Both the position numbers and the translations under genes were made by a program. A model generated the notes under the pieces. The model did not search any database and was not told where the DNA came from. It saw only the letters and a program-made list of their open reading frames with translations. From assembly GCA_025201765.1 (NCBI GenBank), contig MU623351.1:310001-374000 (forward strand): 64,000 nucleotides of DNA, read 5' to 3'. Position 1 is the stretch's first letter. Each line of letters begins with the position of its first letter. The DNA is from Daldinia sp. FL1419 (Eukaryota; Ascomycota; Sordariomycetes; Xylariales; Hypoxylaceae). Below, in pieces: positions 1 to 13,100 of the stretch.

Positions 1-960
1 TTATCCTTGATCTCTTTCGTCACGCTTACCGACCGTCCCGAGACGGCTCGATGGCTCTCCGAGGACGAAAAGACCCTAGCGGTCGCCCGTGTCAAGTCGG
101 AGCTCTTGGCGCAGACCGTCGTCCTCGACAAGACGGACCGGAAGAAACTTTGGCTGGGATTCTGGAACCCTGTTGTCTTGTCGACTAGTTTTATTTTCTT
201 GCTGAACAAGTATGTACATCTGACCCCCCTATTTCTTGTTTCCACAGTTGAGAGAGCCCGATTACGCTTTTAGAAATCCATAAAGGGGATTCTGGGATTT
301 CCATTTCCGGTATACAATTGCTAACTTAACAACCATAGCATCACCGTTCAAGGTCTAGCTTTCTTCACGCCCACCATCGTCGCTAACATCTATCCCGAGT
401 ATACGACGGTTCAGAAGCAGCTGTACACAGTTCCACCGTACGTCGTCGGGGCCGCATTCGAGGTCGTTATACCTCTCATCAGCTGGCGCATGGACAAGCG
501 CCAAGTCTTCCTAATTCTCACCGCGCCCTTGACGATGATGGGTTACATCATGTTCCTAGCAAGCACCGACCCCAAGGTGAGATACGCGGCGACCTTCTTC
601 ACAGCCATCAGCTGTTTCGCCGTGGGGGCGTTGAGTAACGCGCAGGTAGCAGCGCAAGTCGTCAGCGACACGGCGCGCAGCGTGAGTCTCGCGACTAACA
701 TGACATTCGGCGCTCTCGGCGGCCTCATTGCTACTTGGTCGTACCTATCCTGGGACGGACCTGACTACCCCATCGGCAACGGATTGAACCTTGCTGCTTC
801 TAGCTTGCTGTTCATAGTCACCACCGCGACTTTATTCTGGATGAAAGCTGACAACAAGAGGCGCGATAAGATCGACGTCCAGAAGGAGTTAGAAGGCCTG
901 TCGCAGGCGGAGATTGAACGCCTCGAGTGGAAGCACCCGGGTTGGAGATGGAAACCCTAA
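1..960 (+). CDS. MFS transporter, anion:cation symporter (ACS/Dal5-like) family, 5' end outside window
   Basis: This is the C-terminal part of a 12-helix plasma-membrane permease of the ACS family, which in fungi moves allantoate, vitamins or organic anions. The first visible exon runs to 209 and carries the cytoplasmic-loop motif RPETARWLSEDEK typical of the family. An intron from 210 (GTATGT) to 338 (CATAG) follows. Exon 2, 339-960, reads in frame across the junction (NITVQGLAFF, then the TM segment with FTPTIVANI) and continues through five or six hydrophobic helices to TAA. The charged tail ends in the common ACS feature of an acidic/basic helix followed by HPGWRW. The start lies upstream of the window. 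The gene converges on the P450 at 1386, with 425 bases between stops. The substrate cannot be told from sequence. Confidence 0.88.
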
Positions 961-1385
961 GGCGTTTATTAAGAGTCTGTGGATAAGTCCCGACCGCGAA
1001 TTCGGGACGGAGCTGGAATCTGGGATTTGGCTCTAACTCAGTACCTAGGTATTTAATAAGGCTGTATGACTGGCGATTTGCCAAGCAGATAACACTCTCT
1101 TTAGTGTAAATATAAATGAGAATATATAATAAATATTCATTTATATGTAATATTCTCCGTACGATGCCTCTTGTGAGATAATATTGTTTGCCGGGCTCCC
1201 GGAATGCATCCGGACAAAGCAAACATCTTTCAAGAAGTGGGCTATACCCAATATACCTGGGATTGCTGCAGTAGACTCACGACTTATACATTAAACATAA
1301 GATAACTAACTGGAACTTGGAAGCACCTCCTTGATTTTAATTAAAATAATTTAGCCAAACATCGCTATTATATACAACCATTCCA
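961..1385. other. Convergent intergenic spacer
   Basis: These 425 bases separate the stop codons of the MFS transporter and the P450. The spacer is AT-rich towards the middle and should hold both 3' UTRs. I see no open frame with coding character and no RNA gene. Confidence 0.6.
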
Positions 1386-3217
1386 CTACGCAGGCACCCT
1401 CTTAAACAGCACCTCCTTTGTCGGGTCGGGGAAGGAGTCTGTGCCCATGTTGATGTTTGCGTAGCGCTCAGTAATACCCTCGGGCATCCTGAGGTCGTAC
1501 TCGAGAAGAATGCGCACGAGGATTAGCTTGATCTCGTTAGCGGCGAAGAAGCGGCCAGGGCACGAATGACGGCCATATCCAAAGTGCATGAAGTCCTTTG
1601 TCACGGTCACGAATTGGTACTGCTCCTTGTTCTTGTATCCTAGGGTGTCTTCCGTTGCTCCATTGCGCAGGTTCAAGAATCGGTGAGCGTCGAATTCCTA
1701 AATCCGTGTTAGTTCTTTGTCCCAACTTTTTCTTAAGAAATCACCGTGTCTCCGAACTAATCTTACCTCTGGGTTCTTGTACAATTCCGGATCCATCACA
1801 GCAAGCGCGTGCGGCGCCTCGATCAAGTAGCCAGCGGGTAGGTGAGTACCGTCGCTAAGAGTAACGGCTTTCTTGACGTATCGCGTAAATCGGACTAGGT
1901 TAGCAGGGTTCATGCGCTGAGACTCCTTCATGACACTATCGAGCAGCTTCATCTGGAAGAGAGCCTGGCTGGTTGTAACATTGTCGTGGTGAGCAAGGAC
2001 GGTCTTGATCTCCTCTCGCAGCTCCTTGATAACGTCAGGTCGTACAACAAGGTCGTAAAGGCTGCAGAAAAAAGTCAGTGAAAAGACTCGAGTAAATGCC
2101 AAATATCAGACGTCGGGCTTACATGAGCGTAACCGTAAGCGTCGTGGTGTGAATAGCGGCCATGCTGAGGTTTAGCTGCGCCTCGGCGATAACTTCGTCG
2201 GTAAACCCAAGCTCGTCGGCCTTCTTCATCATCCATTGCAAAGCATCGTCGGAAACCTCCTCGCCTGCCCTCATGGCCTCCCGGCGCTTCTTGAGAACAG
2301 GCTGCAGAAATGCGTGTGCCTTCTTGCGGTCTTCAAACAACTTGGTAACCTCAGGGGTAAAGTATGGAGCAACCCATCGCAACCATTGGTTCCACTTCTT
2401 GAGTCCTTGGACGCCGTTTACGTAGTCCATCGTATAACCAATGCTAGCCTGCAAGTATTCCTCCGAACGGCATAACTCGGGTCCGATGAATAGAGCGCCA
2501 GAGATGGTAGCAACCATGCGCAAAACAGTCTGATAAACCACTACAGGCGTCCAGTCGTCGCAGGGCGGCAATTCATCTCGAATAGTACGCTCAGTCTCCG
2601 CCGAGAGTCTAGGGTTAATGCGCACTTTAAGGGGCGTTGGTTAGGGTAATCCTTCCAGCTGATTTCGAAGCGGGAACTTACCCAAACTACGAGTGAGATC
2701 GCCTCGAACGACATTCATAACGAGAGCTGAGACATCCGGTCTACCTATGCCAAGGCGGTGGTGTTCGTTTGTCTATAACAATTTAGTACTCGGAGTTTTA
2801 GCTCGGGATCGCAAATGTAACGTACAACATCGAAAGCCTTGTCGATGTTGATAATATCATCCGGTAGATGCCTCACTTCCTCCATAAGCCTTCGAGGCAG
2901 AACAATACGGTCGCCTATCCAACAAGATCAGCATTTCCCCGGCCGTCGATAAGCAGCATCTTTTTCGTACCATCGAGAGTAGTAACCCTGAATGCCTTCG
3001 ATTTGAATGACTCGTAGCCCTTCTTGTAAAAGTCCAAGCCCCGCGCCATAAATGCCTTTCTTCGTTTTGATGCGCTTCCATATTCCTGACCCACCAATGG
3101 TAACGCACTGCTACCGTTACCGAACAATAGCGTAGCGAGGAAGACCGAGGTAAGAATAACAGCGACGGACGCATAGATAGGTCCTCGCTCCTCGAGCAAG
3201 CCCAAAACCGCATCCAT
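1386..3217 (-). CDS. Cytochrome P450 monooxygenase (fungal ent-kaurene-oxidase/diterpene-type), six exons
   Basis: The model is complement(1386-1697, 1767-2061, 2123-2624, 2682-2772, 2826-2914, 2971-3217), giving 511 residues. All five introns are 53-69 bases with GTAAG or GTACG donors, and the exon sum is an exact multiple of three. A single N-terminal membrane anchor lies at about residues 15-33. The I-helix carries AAIHTTT (about 297-303), the ExxR pair is ESQR (356-359), and the heme loop is FGYGRHSCPGRFF with the ligand Cys at 454. The AIHTT I-helix and NEIK after the heme loop resemble fungal microsomal P450s of the ent-kaurene-oxidase and indole-diterpene groups. The protein should sit on the ER membrane and need a P450 reductase. 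The first intron is easily missed, because an unspliced frame stays open to 2915; splicing restores TTLDGDRIVLPRRLMEEV. The substrate is unknown. The neighbouring transporter may hint at a metabolite pathway continuing left of the window. Confidence 0.92.
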
Positions 3218-6200
3218 CGGTTTTTTGGTTTTTTTTTTCCTTGGTGAGCTCTGTCCGTGTAAACTGTGATTACAGAGGTCAACGTCGAGGAGAGGACTCT
3301 TAAAGTAGCAGACGGGGCCCTCTTTAATCTGAATCTGCTACTCTTTGTGATCTACGCAAGGCCAGGAAATCAAATATAATTGGACAATGGGGCCCGTCAA
3401 GATACGGGGAAAGGGTTTCATTAGTGACCCGGGACTGAGCATGCCCGTTCCACTAAATTACAAGGGAAACAGGGAGTGAGGGTGTACTATGTATAAGTGT
3501 AAGTGGCGCCGTCAACGGGAAATTATAGCAGGGTTATTCATATAGCTTGTTCTGTAAAGCGGGACACTGATGCAACCAGTCGCGCCTGAGAGACAACCAG
3601 TTGCGCCTATGCCAAGGGGACCGATTCAGCCTTCGACGCCGTTTACGCACATTATTCCAACATCATCTACCTAACCTAGGTAGTTACATACATATGTATG
3701 TCGCTGTCTTTTGCTCATTAGACAAGCTGCCTATGTGCAGTAAAGTCGTACGACCCCAAAGGTAACATGAAAAAGAGACAAGACGTAAGACCCTTACGCA
3801 TTCTGTGCTACGAAGGAGTAACACATTGAACGACGAGACTGACCACATCTGCCAAATCACCAAAAATGCAAATGTCAATCAAACCAGGGTAGTATTTTCT
3901 CCCCCTCGACTAACTCGCGGAACTGCTCTACTCCCGAAGACCCTTGTAAGTCAGGTCAGGTTGGTAGGCTTCGAACGTTGCGCCCGGAACCCAATCGTTA
4001 AGACTAGTGCTTATTACATGCCGAAAGCAGCCACTACTTACCAGACGCCAATGCTCCGTTGATGGTTCCATTGAATCGGCTGGGATCTATTACTATGATA
4101 CGTAGATACGGCAAGTATTAGCTACCTACCTAGGTATGTATAGAAATCAACTCAGCTTCAGAATACACACCTACGAGAGAAGAAACCTTAACTAGTACGG
4201 GTTATTCCAACTTGGCTATGTATGATTACAGGCCCATAATTGTCAACGTTAGCATCGCGCGGGCCACCGGCTCAGCTGGCGAGCCGAGCAACCGGGTTAC
4301 ATAGCCTTGATTCAAGAAGCACCCAAGAAGAAACCCGTACCAAGTGAGCGGTAACCAAACCCGAGAGGAGAAGGTGGGAGCAAGGTTAGACGGGAGTAAT
4401 TTCAAGTACTAGTTAATACTACGTATGCACAATACTAACAAGCGCATCGGAGGCACAACGGCCATTTACGGTTCGGATTCATATCCACGGTGTCAATCTA
4501 CACATTGCGAGTTTTCAACCGTCATATAACACGCTACGTCCATGTTAATGCCGCGTGGAGTTGCCCTAGTTTGGTCATTTCTCGCCTTATACATACGTCC
4601 CCATCCAGGCACATCCCGAAGATGTCTCGGTTTATTTAGTTGCCTTTAAGCTTATTTTTTACTACTTTCCGTAAGGCTTAGAAAACGCGCGTGATGTAAC
4701 TCCAAGGGTTCTTTTCATTCTAGAAACTCTTCTAGTCGAGAGCGTTTTACTTGTTAGACTAGGTATCTACCTACCTACGCAACTTGCCTACAATCGCGAT
4801 GATTATTTAAAGTGAGAATTGATTGGAATAAAGAGTGACCACCTCGAAGGAAGAAGATAAGCCAAGATGTCTCAAAGTGAAATTATATTCCAAATATCCA
4901 GCTTCCTGTCATGAGATGCCCTTTTCATTTGCTCCTATGTAACAACTACGCGCTAGAAAGGAATCCGAATACGAGCGCGTCTCAAACGACCATCGCATAA
5001 TTGAGGATGGCCCAATAGAAACCCGTAACTAGTCCGCATCCGTATGAACTTACATCTAGGTATAGAATTGCTTTTCAAATGCATCAAGTTCCCACTATAG
5101 GAGACACTGGTCGAAGAGCTATTAGTCGAGCAGACAGTCGACCCCTAAATCAGTTCAACCCCAAGGCGACAGCACACTCTGCTTTCTGCAATGCCTCGTT
5201 CTGGTTCCGCTTAGTTAAATTAACACGTGGGACATCCTTCGCGTGGCTCGGAAGAAACGCTCTAGTCGTACTCGCAACAGGATTTGAATTGTTGATCCTC
5301 GGTGCGGGCCTGCTATTACATCAATTCGTATTCGTTATCGCCAGAGGAAGATTCAGACAAGCCTACCTAACTACCTAGCTACCTCTGTACGGGGCTCTAG
5401 CTAGGTATATATCGGTATAAGGGTTGGAAACATAGTGACAAATTATTTGATATGCTCAAAACTACCTATACATCATCGCCATCTGTTATGCTTGGTGGCA
5501 TTCACCTTCGTGGCAAAACCTATTTCCTCATGTGCTTGGCTAAGCTCCAAGCCGATCCCGATAATACATCTAAGCAATTCAAGTTCTCATATTAGCGAAA
5601 CACGTCCGACGATTGCAAGGCTTAGAATTATCGGCGTTCCCTATGGCAGCCTAGGTACCGTACCTATACTCGACTAGATTCTATTCGAAAGGCTGCGCTC
5701 TCACCGACTCGTAAAAATACCGAAGCCTGATCTCTTCGAAGACCGCTACATTTTCGAGTCGGCGCTTAGGTCAGTTCGCGGCAATTTCATAGCTCTTCGT
5801 GAAACGACGGACTTCTCTCCCCGCGTCTTACCCGCGTCATCACACTATTTGTGTATGTTTTACTGCCTTTCCGAGCCGTATGACGCACTATAAAATGCCG
5901 GTAAGCTGGAGCCTGCCGTAATCGACCCTTCCTGTAAGCTTGAGTCATACTTCTATCGTGGCTTCAACCAAACGCCTTTCGATCTGAAAGGATGATCACG
6001 ACTAGTGATTTCCTATGTTATAGAGGATCTCTACGGCAACATCACTCGCTTTATGTGAGCGACGATAGTGGTCTAGGCATTATGCGGAGGATAATAGAAT
6101 GGGATAACTTAAGGGGAGATCCTAGTACCAGTTTTAAGCCATAGGAAGCAACATTATTGAAGAGGAGATCGAAAAGGGGTTAACGAATAACAAAACATTT

Positions 6201-8291
6201 AATACCTTGACCAATGATTTAGCTGTCATTTCCCTATGTTTTATTTTATAGCCGACGTAATATCTAATAGACGAAAGTTACAAGACTTCAAGGAGAACAG
6301 CGTGACAAAGATGCAGTTTCTACGGATATAAGTCGCCCTTAATACCTAGGTAGGTATATAAACGAGTAGCCCCTTACATCGCATCAGCAGTTCATAATTA
6401 TATGTTTATATTGCTATCCTGTTTATATCAGGCACTTCCGTGACTCTCGGGAGTAAAAAACGACCGCAAGTAGCCCGCTCACATACGGCTATCAAGCAGC
6501 CCAGTATAGATCCCGTCTCCTTTTTCGGATATCGGTGACGTTAGGCCAAAAGCGGATTCATCAAAGAATACCTACCCAAAGTCGAAAGCTCCGGTGATAT
6601 TTTACCAAATTGGAAATAATAACAAACGTCTGTATAGTCTACTTGATCCCTTCTCCTTGACCCTCTCCTGCGCTAAACGGGAGCAGATTTAATATCTCTT
6701 TCCAGTGCTAGACAAGCGGCTTATGAATTCGTAGACTCCGTAGAAACTATCGCTCAAAATCATATGCACCCCAGATATGTACGTGGACTAATAATAGAGT
6801 TCGAGAATCTGCCATTAGTTGTATTGATACTTCTTCTAGAATTATTGTTCTGTCCGGTGGGAGTGTGAAACGCGGGAAGAACATCAGCAGTTGTGCTAGC
6901 CTCCCTTAACTGTACCGATCCCAAGGGAGGATGCCGAGCGACGTCTCTTTTTAGCATCGCCGACATAATGCCTTGAGATCAATACGTGTTTCGATCCATA
7001 GTTCTGGATAGCTCATTGGTAGATTCCAGTCGCCTGAGCTTCTAGTTAAAATACCGATGGTGCACTTCATTTTCTAGAAATTATGAGCATAGAGTTTCTC
7101 TAGCAATAAATTTTAAAGCTACGTTGGCAAGGCAAGGCAAATAATGTTTAATTCTAGTAACTTGAGTGAGAGGCGCTAGAGCGGGCCAGGTGGGATTATG
7201 GCCATGTTCGTTGAACTTATCACTTAACTCGCCGGTGCCTCCTAGCACCTAGGTAATAGCAGACCCCTATTCTTGGACGTATTTTATGTTCTCTGCCCTG
7301 CATGTACGAGGCGCTATATCGACCAACGTGACAAAACAACAAACACAAACATAGGGGAATAGGGGAATATATTAGTAACAGCTTACCCGCGCCCAAGTAA
7401 TCCGTCTCCTGAGCCAATATGGCTGTGGCGCCAACCAGTAGGTAATTCCAAATCGAATCGGCCCTTTCTGCATCACATGTATATAGGGTAAAGAACTCTG
7501 CCACAGGAATAAACTCGGTCTCACGAGTGCTTATTATACGCACCACCTCAACTAAGACAATTGCAGCGTTTCTGACGCCCATTACCGCGCCAATACCATC
7601 CCCTGAGTAAACGCAGAACGTCGTCATATACCATCTCTCGCCCAACCATACGCGCTTGAGACGTTCGCTTGGCGTCCGGAACATAGAGCTGTCGCCCCGT
7701 CCCTACTCTCAATCTCTCATGCGCCCCAGATTCCCCACACAGAATGCGCGTCGAGTACCTAACCTAATATACCTCCTAATATACGTCCTTTTCCCCCGTA
7801 CCCATTTTCCCAACGCCGTTCCTCTTCTCAAACCAGGATTCGGTTCGATGCGGAACTTTCCTAATTCGATCGTGGATCGCCTCGCGGCCAATCACGCGTG
7901 CCCTCGATATGAACCTCTGGCTCTACCGGCTATATTACCCCAGGCCCACCGGGGGCCACCACAACCTCGTCCAATATCCGCGCAGCGTTGGCGACCTCGA
8001 AATCTAATCTGACCCGAAGAATTCATGCATAGAGGCTTCGCTGGCCCTCGATGGAGGGCTTAGGCGACCCGCTGGCGTTACGGAGATAGATATAGTTGAG
8101 GGGGGTTCGCTAGTATCGGCATCGCTTGACCCTACTTTATTCCGTTCGGCATATAGTCGCATCGACCTTGCATGGGTCATGTACTCATCTATATATATGC
8201 GCGATGGAACTCTGGGGCAAAAGAGGGTGATTTCGCTACCTCAAGCCTGGTCGCTCTAACGTTACTTTGTCCCATAACTATCACCATCAAG
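3218..8291. other. Gene-poor 5-kb region
   Basis: No recognisable gene is seen on either strand. Open frames are short and lack family resemblance. The longest is a minus-strand frame, 7220-7684, with a possible intron (GTAAGC to GATATAG, about 7387-7313); it could be a small unrecognised gene but nothing supports it strongly. Palindromic words of the CTACCTAGGTAG type recur (about 3670, 4125, 4765, 5370, 6345). A TATA-like run at 8190-8197 lies about 95 bases before the LPMO start and probably belongs to its promoter. Confidence 0.55.
8190..8197 (+). promoter_or_regulatory. TATA-like element upstream of the AA9 gene
   Basis: An uninterrupted TATATATA lies 95 bases upstream of the LPMO start codon, a usual spacing for a fungal TATA box plus a short 5' UTR. 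The assignment rests on position and sequence only. Confidence 0.4.
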
Positions 8292-9300
8292 ATGAAGTTC
8301 TCTCTGTTCGCGGCTGCGGCGTTCGCCCTGTCGGCTGAGGCTCACTGCATCTTCCAAGTAAGCTTAGTTCCAACTCCGGTCCACGAAGATCAATAGCTTA
8401 CGAATCATGATGTGCATAGGAAGTCTCAGTCAACGGCCAGAAGCAAGGCTCCTTGGTTGGTCTTCGTGCCCCTAACGACAATAACCCCGTCTACGATGTG
8501 ACCTCGCAAGGTAAGAATGTCTAAACTTGCAGGACGGCATATAAAAAAAAATAAAAAAAAGCGCAGAATATTTGAGCGATTTCCACCCAGGATAAGGCAT
8601 GATATTCAGAAAAGAAGACTAATTTTTCACTTCAGACATCATCTGCCAGAAGCAAGGCACCACCTCCGACAAAGTCATCAGCGTCGCTCCGGGCGACAAG
8701 CTAGGAGCCTACTTCGGCCACGTCATCGGCGGTGCGCAATTCGCCAACGACCCCGACAACCCAGTAAGGATACCTAAATCTGCTTATCTTACCGGTGAGA
8801 CTTAAAAAAAGACGATGACAATTCTGACCTCTATATAATAGATTGCCAAGTCTCACAAGGGACCCGTCACGGCATGGCTCGCCAAGGTGGATAATGCGGC
8901 TACTGCGAGTAAGACTGGACTCAAGTGGTTCAAGATCTGGGAGGACACCTTCGACACCTCGAGCAAGCAATGGGGTGTTGACCATATGATATCCAACCAA
9001 GGCTGGGTCAACTTCGATCTCCCCCAGTGCATCGCTCCTGGCGACTACCTCATGCGTGTTGAGATTCTAGCACTTCACTCGGCCAAGTCACCAAACGGCG
9101 CCCAATTCTACATGTCCTGCGCTCAGATCAAGGTTAGCGGCAGCGGTAGCTTCACTCCCAGCCAGACCGTTAGCTTCCCCGGTGCCTACCAGAAGAACGA
9201 CCCAAGCATCGTCGTCAACATCTACGGCCCTATGGGCCAGCCCGACAATGGTGGCAAGCCGTACAGCGCCCCCGGCAACGTCCCCGTCATCCAGTGTTAA
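8292..9300 (+). CDS. AA9 lytic polysaccharide monooxygenase (former GH61), secreted
   Basis: Exons 8292-8357, 8420-8510, 8636-8763 and 8842-9300 encode 247 residues. A 17-residue signal peptide ends in SAEA, leaving His18 as residue 1 of the mature enzyme, as the copper histidine brace requires. The second brace ligand is His81 (in YFGHVIGG). The axial Tyr is Tyr185 and the second-sphere His is His174 (LALHSAKSPNGAQFYMSC). AA9 enzymes cleave cellulose or hemicelluloses oxidatively, using copper, a reductant and peroxide or oxygen. There is no CBM1 module; the chain ends at VIQC right after the catalytic domain. Introns are 62, 125 and 78 bases. The start is fixed by the signal peptide and by A at -3 (AAGATGA). 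The residue after the N-terminal His is Cys (HCIFQ). Confidence 0.96.
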
Positions 9301-10122
9301 TTGAATCACTCTGGATGGCGAGATGGTCGCCTGCCGAATGCAATGTTGCTTATGAATGGAGGGTGTTGATAGGCCGCCTAGTATATTCTTCTCTGCTTAA
9401 ATAGAGCATATAGTCCTGCAAATCTACATTTCTATATGTGATAGCCATCGATATACTATATTTTGATGAGGCGAATTCGTTGATTAGCGACTTACTGTGA
9501 AGACTCTGGAAGAAAGCTTCAAGTTAAGCCTTGTTTCATCAGGCGCTCTCGAACCCGACGTGTTTCTATATATGAAGGATTTGTCGGACAAACGAATCCT
9601 GTCGTGCGGGGAAGCAAGGGGAAATCAAGTATTCAAGCAATGAGACGATCCAGTCTCTCCGTCTTCCCCACCAACAGAATCGAATCCCCCTTATGCAGTC
9701 ATAGTGGTTTTCTATTTCAGGCTGCTCAGGGCCCCAGGCTGGGTGGTTACATAGCATAGAAGTGGCGCCGTGGGGCAAAATACCCCCGTTGGGACAAGGG
9801 CAGTGCGTAAGCGACGCTGCCTTACCAATCACCACTCTTCTCTTCCTTGATAGGATTTCCCTGAATTAACCGATTCGATGGTAGCTTGGCTCAGCTGGGC
9901 TGACTATGCATAACGGAGCAACTAGGGCTGTATGGGCCCTGGGAAGAGCCGCTTCGGGGTCCAAATATTTCAAGAGTACCAAGTGTCCCACCTCTCCACT
10001 TAGAAGTTGGTTATGAATAACGGAGTGAGAGAGTATATAATGGTATGAAAACCTATTGTTAAGAGGTCTTTGCTCCCGAGAAAAGTGTATATCGACAATA
10101 AGCGACGTTAACACGTGCAAAG
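9301..10122. other. Spacer between the LPMO and the STAND gene
   Basis: These 822 bases hold the LPMO 3' UTR and the STAND promoter. A TATATAA at 10034-10040 lies about 85 bases before the STAND start. Minus-strand frames here have no coding character. Confidence 0.5.
10034..10040 (+). promoter_or_regulatory. TATA-like element upstream of the STAND gene
   Basis: TATATAA lies 83-89 bases upstream of the ATG at 10123, in the position expected for a core promoter. Positional inference only. Confidence 0.4.
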
Positions 10123-13100
10123 ATGGCACCGCCGACACTGCAAACCTCGGTTAGTGCCATGAGCATAAGTTCCCCCATCGAGAAAGCCGCGGACATAGCA
10201 GAGCAAAAGGAAATCGACGCGATCTGGAGAGAAGTTTATAACAAAGTTGTTGATCTCGCTGGCGGTGATCCAAGAAAGATACAAGGGACTCTTGATATCG
10301 ATACTGTCCTGAATTACGTTGACGACGTGCAAGCCTCTAGCAAGAAGAAGTCTGAAAAGTTCGGCACATTCAAGAGCATAGTCAATAAAACATTACAATG
10401 CATAAATACCATAGGAGGAATAGTTTCTGATGGTGCCTCAACTGTGAGTATTCCGATATTTACAGGTCTATAATCTTGCCTGCCGACTTTCATATTGGCA
10501 ATAAAACTTGCTAACAAAGCCTATAGGTCTTTGCCCCGGCAGGCATGTGCTACAATGCGCTCACTTTCGTCATACAGGCTTGGCAGGGCTATGAGGGTAT
10601 CTTTGATAATCTCTCTGAGCTGCTCGAGAAATGCACAGAGTTTCTTGAGCGTCTTGAGTCCTACCAGGGGAGGATGGATAGGAGGCTCACGCGCGTTGCA
10701 GTCCAGAATCTCCAACTGTTCGTCGAGATATGCGACCGCACAATAAAGCTGCGCAAGAAGCATAATAAGTTATTCGCCTTCACGAAGCAGCTCTTCTTGA
10801 ATGATAACGGCATCCAAGACCTGCTTAGCTACATGGATCGTCTCAACGCCAAGGAGTCTCTCTTGGTTAATGCGCAGACTTACAAAATAGTCAGTGACAG
10901 CGCTGGAGATGTCAAGCTAATCCTCGACAACCAGAGGGAGCAGAAGAAAGAACAAGAGTCAAAGAAGTGGAGGGCGGCCATAGCAAAAGCACTAGGATTC
11001 CCTCCCACGTCCTTGGACAAGGATGGAGAACCGATTCCGTCTTGGCAAAAGACACTTGATACTCGTAAGAACGTACTTGTCGATGACACCGGCAAGTGGA
11101 TTTTAGAAGATGAGCTCTTCCTAGAATGGACGGACCCAAAATCTTTCAAGAAACCTGTAATGGTCTTGGGAGGTAGGAATGGCTCTGGGAAAACATCCGC
11201 GATGGTCAACACCATGAAATATCTGCGGAAGGCAAATAGGGTTGGGGCAACATCCCGAATTGTTACTCCCTATTTCTTCGTAGATGTCGACAAGAAGAAA
11301 TCCGACGATGAAGATACTAGCACGGTTCTAGAGTTAGTTTCGCGCGCGTTACTCTGGCAGATTTCGACCGCCTACGAAGCGATGACTAAATCCATGTACC
11401 AAACGCTCGAGCGAACTCCCGAATTTGATGGCTCTCTCGACCTTTGGCAGCAGCTGTTTATAAACAATAAGGAGCGCTGCCACTCGGATACGAGATTTTT
11501 CCTATTTATTGATAATTTTGACGAGACTCTAGTTCCACTTCTTGAGAAATTGACCTCCGAAACCATGAGCACGAAAACCCGCGTCTTCTTAACTGTTCGG
11601 CCAGAGATGATCTCAGAATGGCTCGACAAGGATGATGGGATTAAATTTAGCACAATCCCGATTTCCGAGCGCAATGGTGATGACATTGACAAGTACGTCG
11701 TTTCTCGAATGGATAATATGCCTATCCTCAAGGATCCTAATCGTCCGGGTATTTCCGAGTGGCGAGAAAAGATCCTGAAAACATTAAGACTCAAGTGTAA
11801 AGGCGACTACTTTAAGCTGAACTCTAGCCTTGATGCTCTTGCTAAGGTCGACCTGATTGAGGACATCAACGAAGTGCTAGCGGACGCTGATAGAACACGC
11901 ATTGACCAGATAGATGCTGAGATTCGACGGCTCAACAACATTCGTACCGTTAAAGAAATCCAAGAAATCAACGAGATTATCCTATGGATTGAGACTGGTC
12001 GGCGCTGGTTGACAATTGACCAGATCGAAGATTTCTTGTCTGTGAAATATCGGAATCGTTTTATTGCGCAACCCGCCGCTACCTCCATTCCACTTACTCG
12101 ACGAAAGACAGGATCTCCAAATGTCGAGAGTATCGTGGAGGAGACTGCCCCAACAACTTTAACTATATCACTACTTCCCTTCGCCCAGAAGCTAGCGGAG
12201 AAGTACCCAATATTTGCCGTAAAAGATTCGGGATTCGTCGATTGGCGTTCCCCAGAGATCAAAGATAGAATCCCCTCAAGGGGCTCCGACCCAGATGCTG
12301 CGACGGACGCTGCCGCATCTGGCCCGCAGATAATTCAAGAGTCAGAAATTGCTATTGTTCAACATTTCCTCAACAATGTATGCCCTCCCGGACTTTATGA
12401 AAGGTTCGAATTTGAGCAGTTTTTCCGCGCAAAGCTCGGCGCAAAACATAAGGAGTACATTTGCCTCGACCCTGATAACGATGAGATCAAGGCCGCCATA
12501 GCTTGCTTAATTATACTTACGGAAGAGGATTTAAGAAATAACCGAAGTCTTCGCCAGTACGCAATTAACTGGCTCCTAGACCATTTGAAAGACGTCGACC
12601 TCTCGGCGGCCGACCGAGAATTGAAGGCGCAAGTAGGCCCGCTCCTGGTAAAGCTCTTCACAGAAGAATGCGGAATTGACTCCCTATTCTGGCCTTTTGA
12701 GTTAGGCGTGAGCAAACAAACGTGGGAAGAGGACGAGCATATAGATCTTCGCGACGCCCGGAATGAGTGGCTCTACTCCATGGCTGGCGTCCAGGAAATT
12801 TCTCGCTGGTTGCACGATTCGTCGGTGACGAAGCGCATCGCTAACGATCACCCAGGCGCTTCATTTGTTGCAGAAGTCAAGACATCTACAAATCTGCACA
12901 AGACCGTGTTCTCATTTGCTGCGAAGCAAATGGCGCACCACTTATTCCGCCGTATAGAGTTCATTAACCGCCAATTCCGTTGTGCGTGCTGTTTTATCCG
13001 CGGGTACTTGGCACGGGTAAGCCCCCGAGACTCCTTTTTGAAGTAATGTGAATAATTTTTGAAGCTGACAACTTCTCTTTAGATTGACCGAGAAAAAGCT

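Noticed and set aside
2857..3282. 141-residue minus-strand frame overlapping the P450 start
   Set aside because: It is the wrong frame of P450 exons 1-2; the spliced frame gives family sequence throughout.
7220..7684. 154-residue minus-strand frame with a possible intron
   Set aside because: No recognisable domain and the start is unconvincing; kept only as a remark in the intergenic entry.
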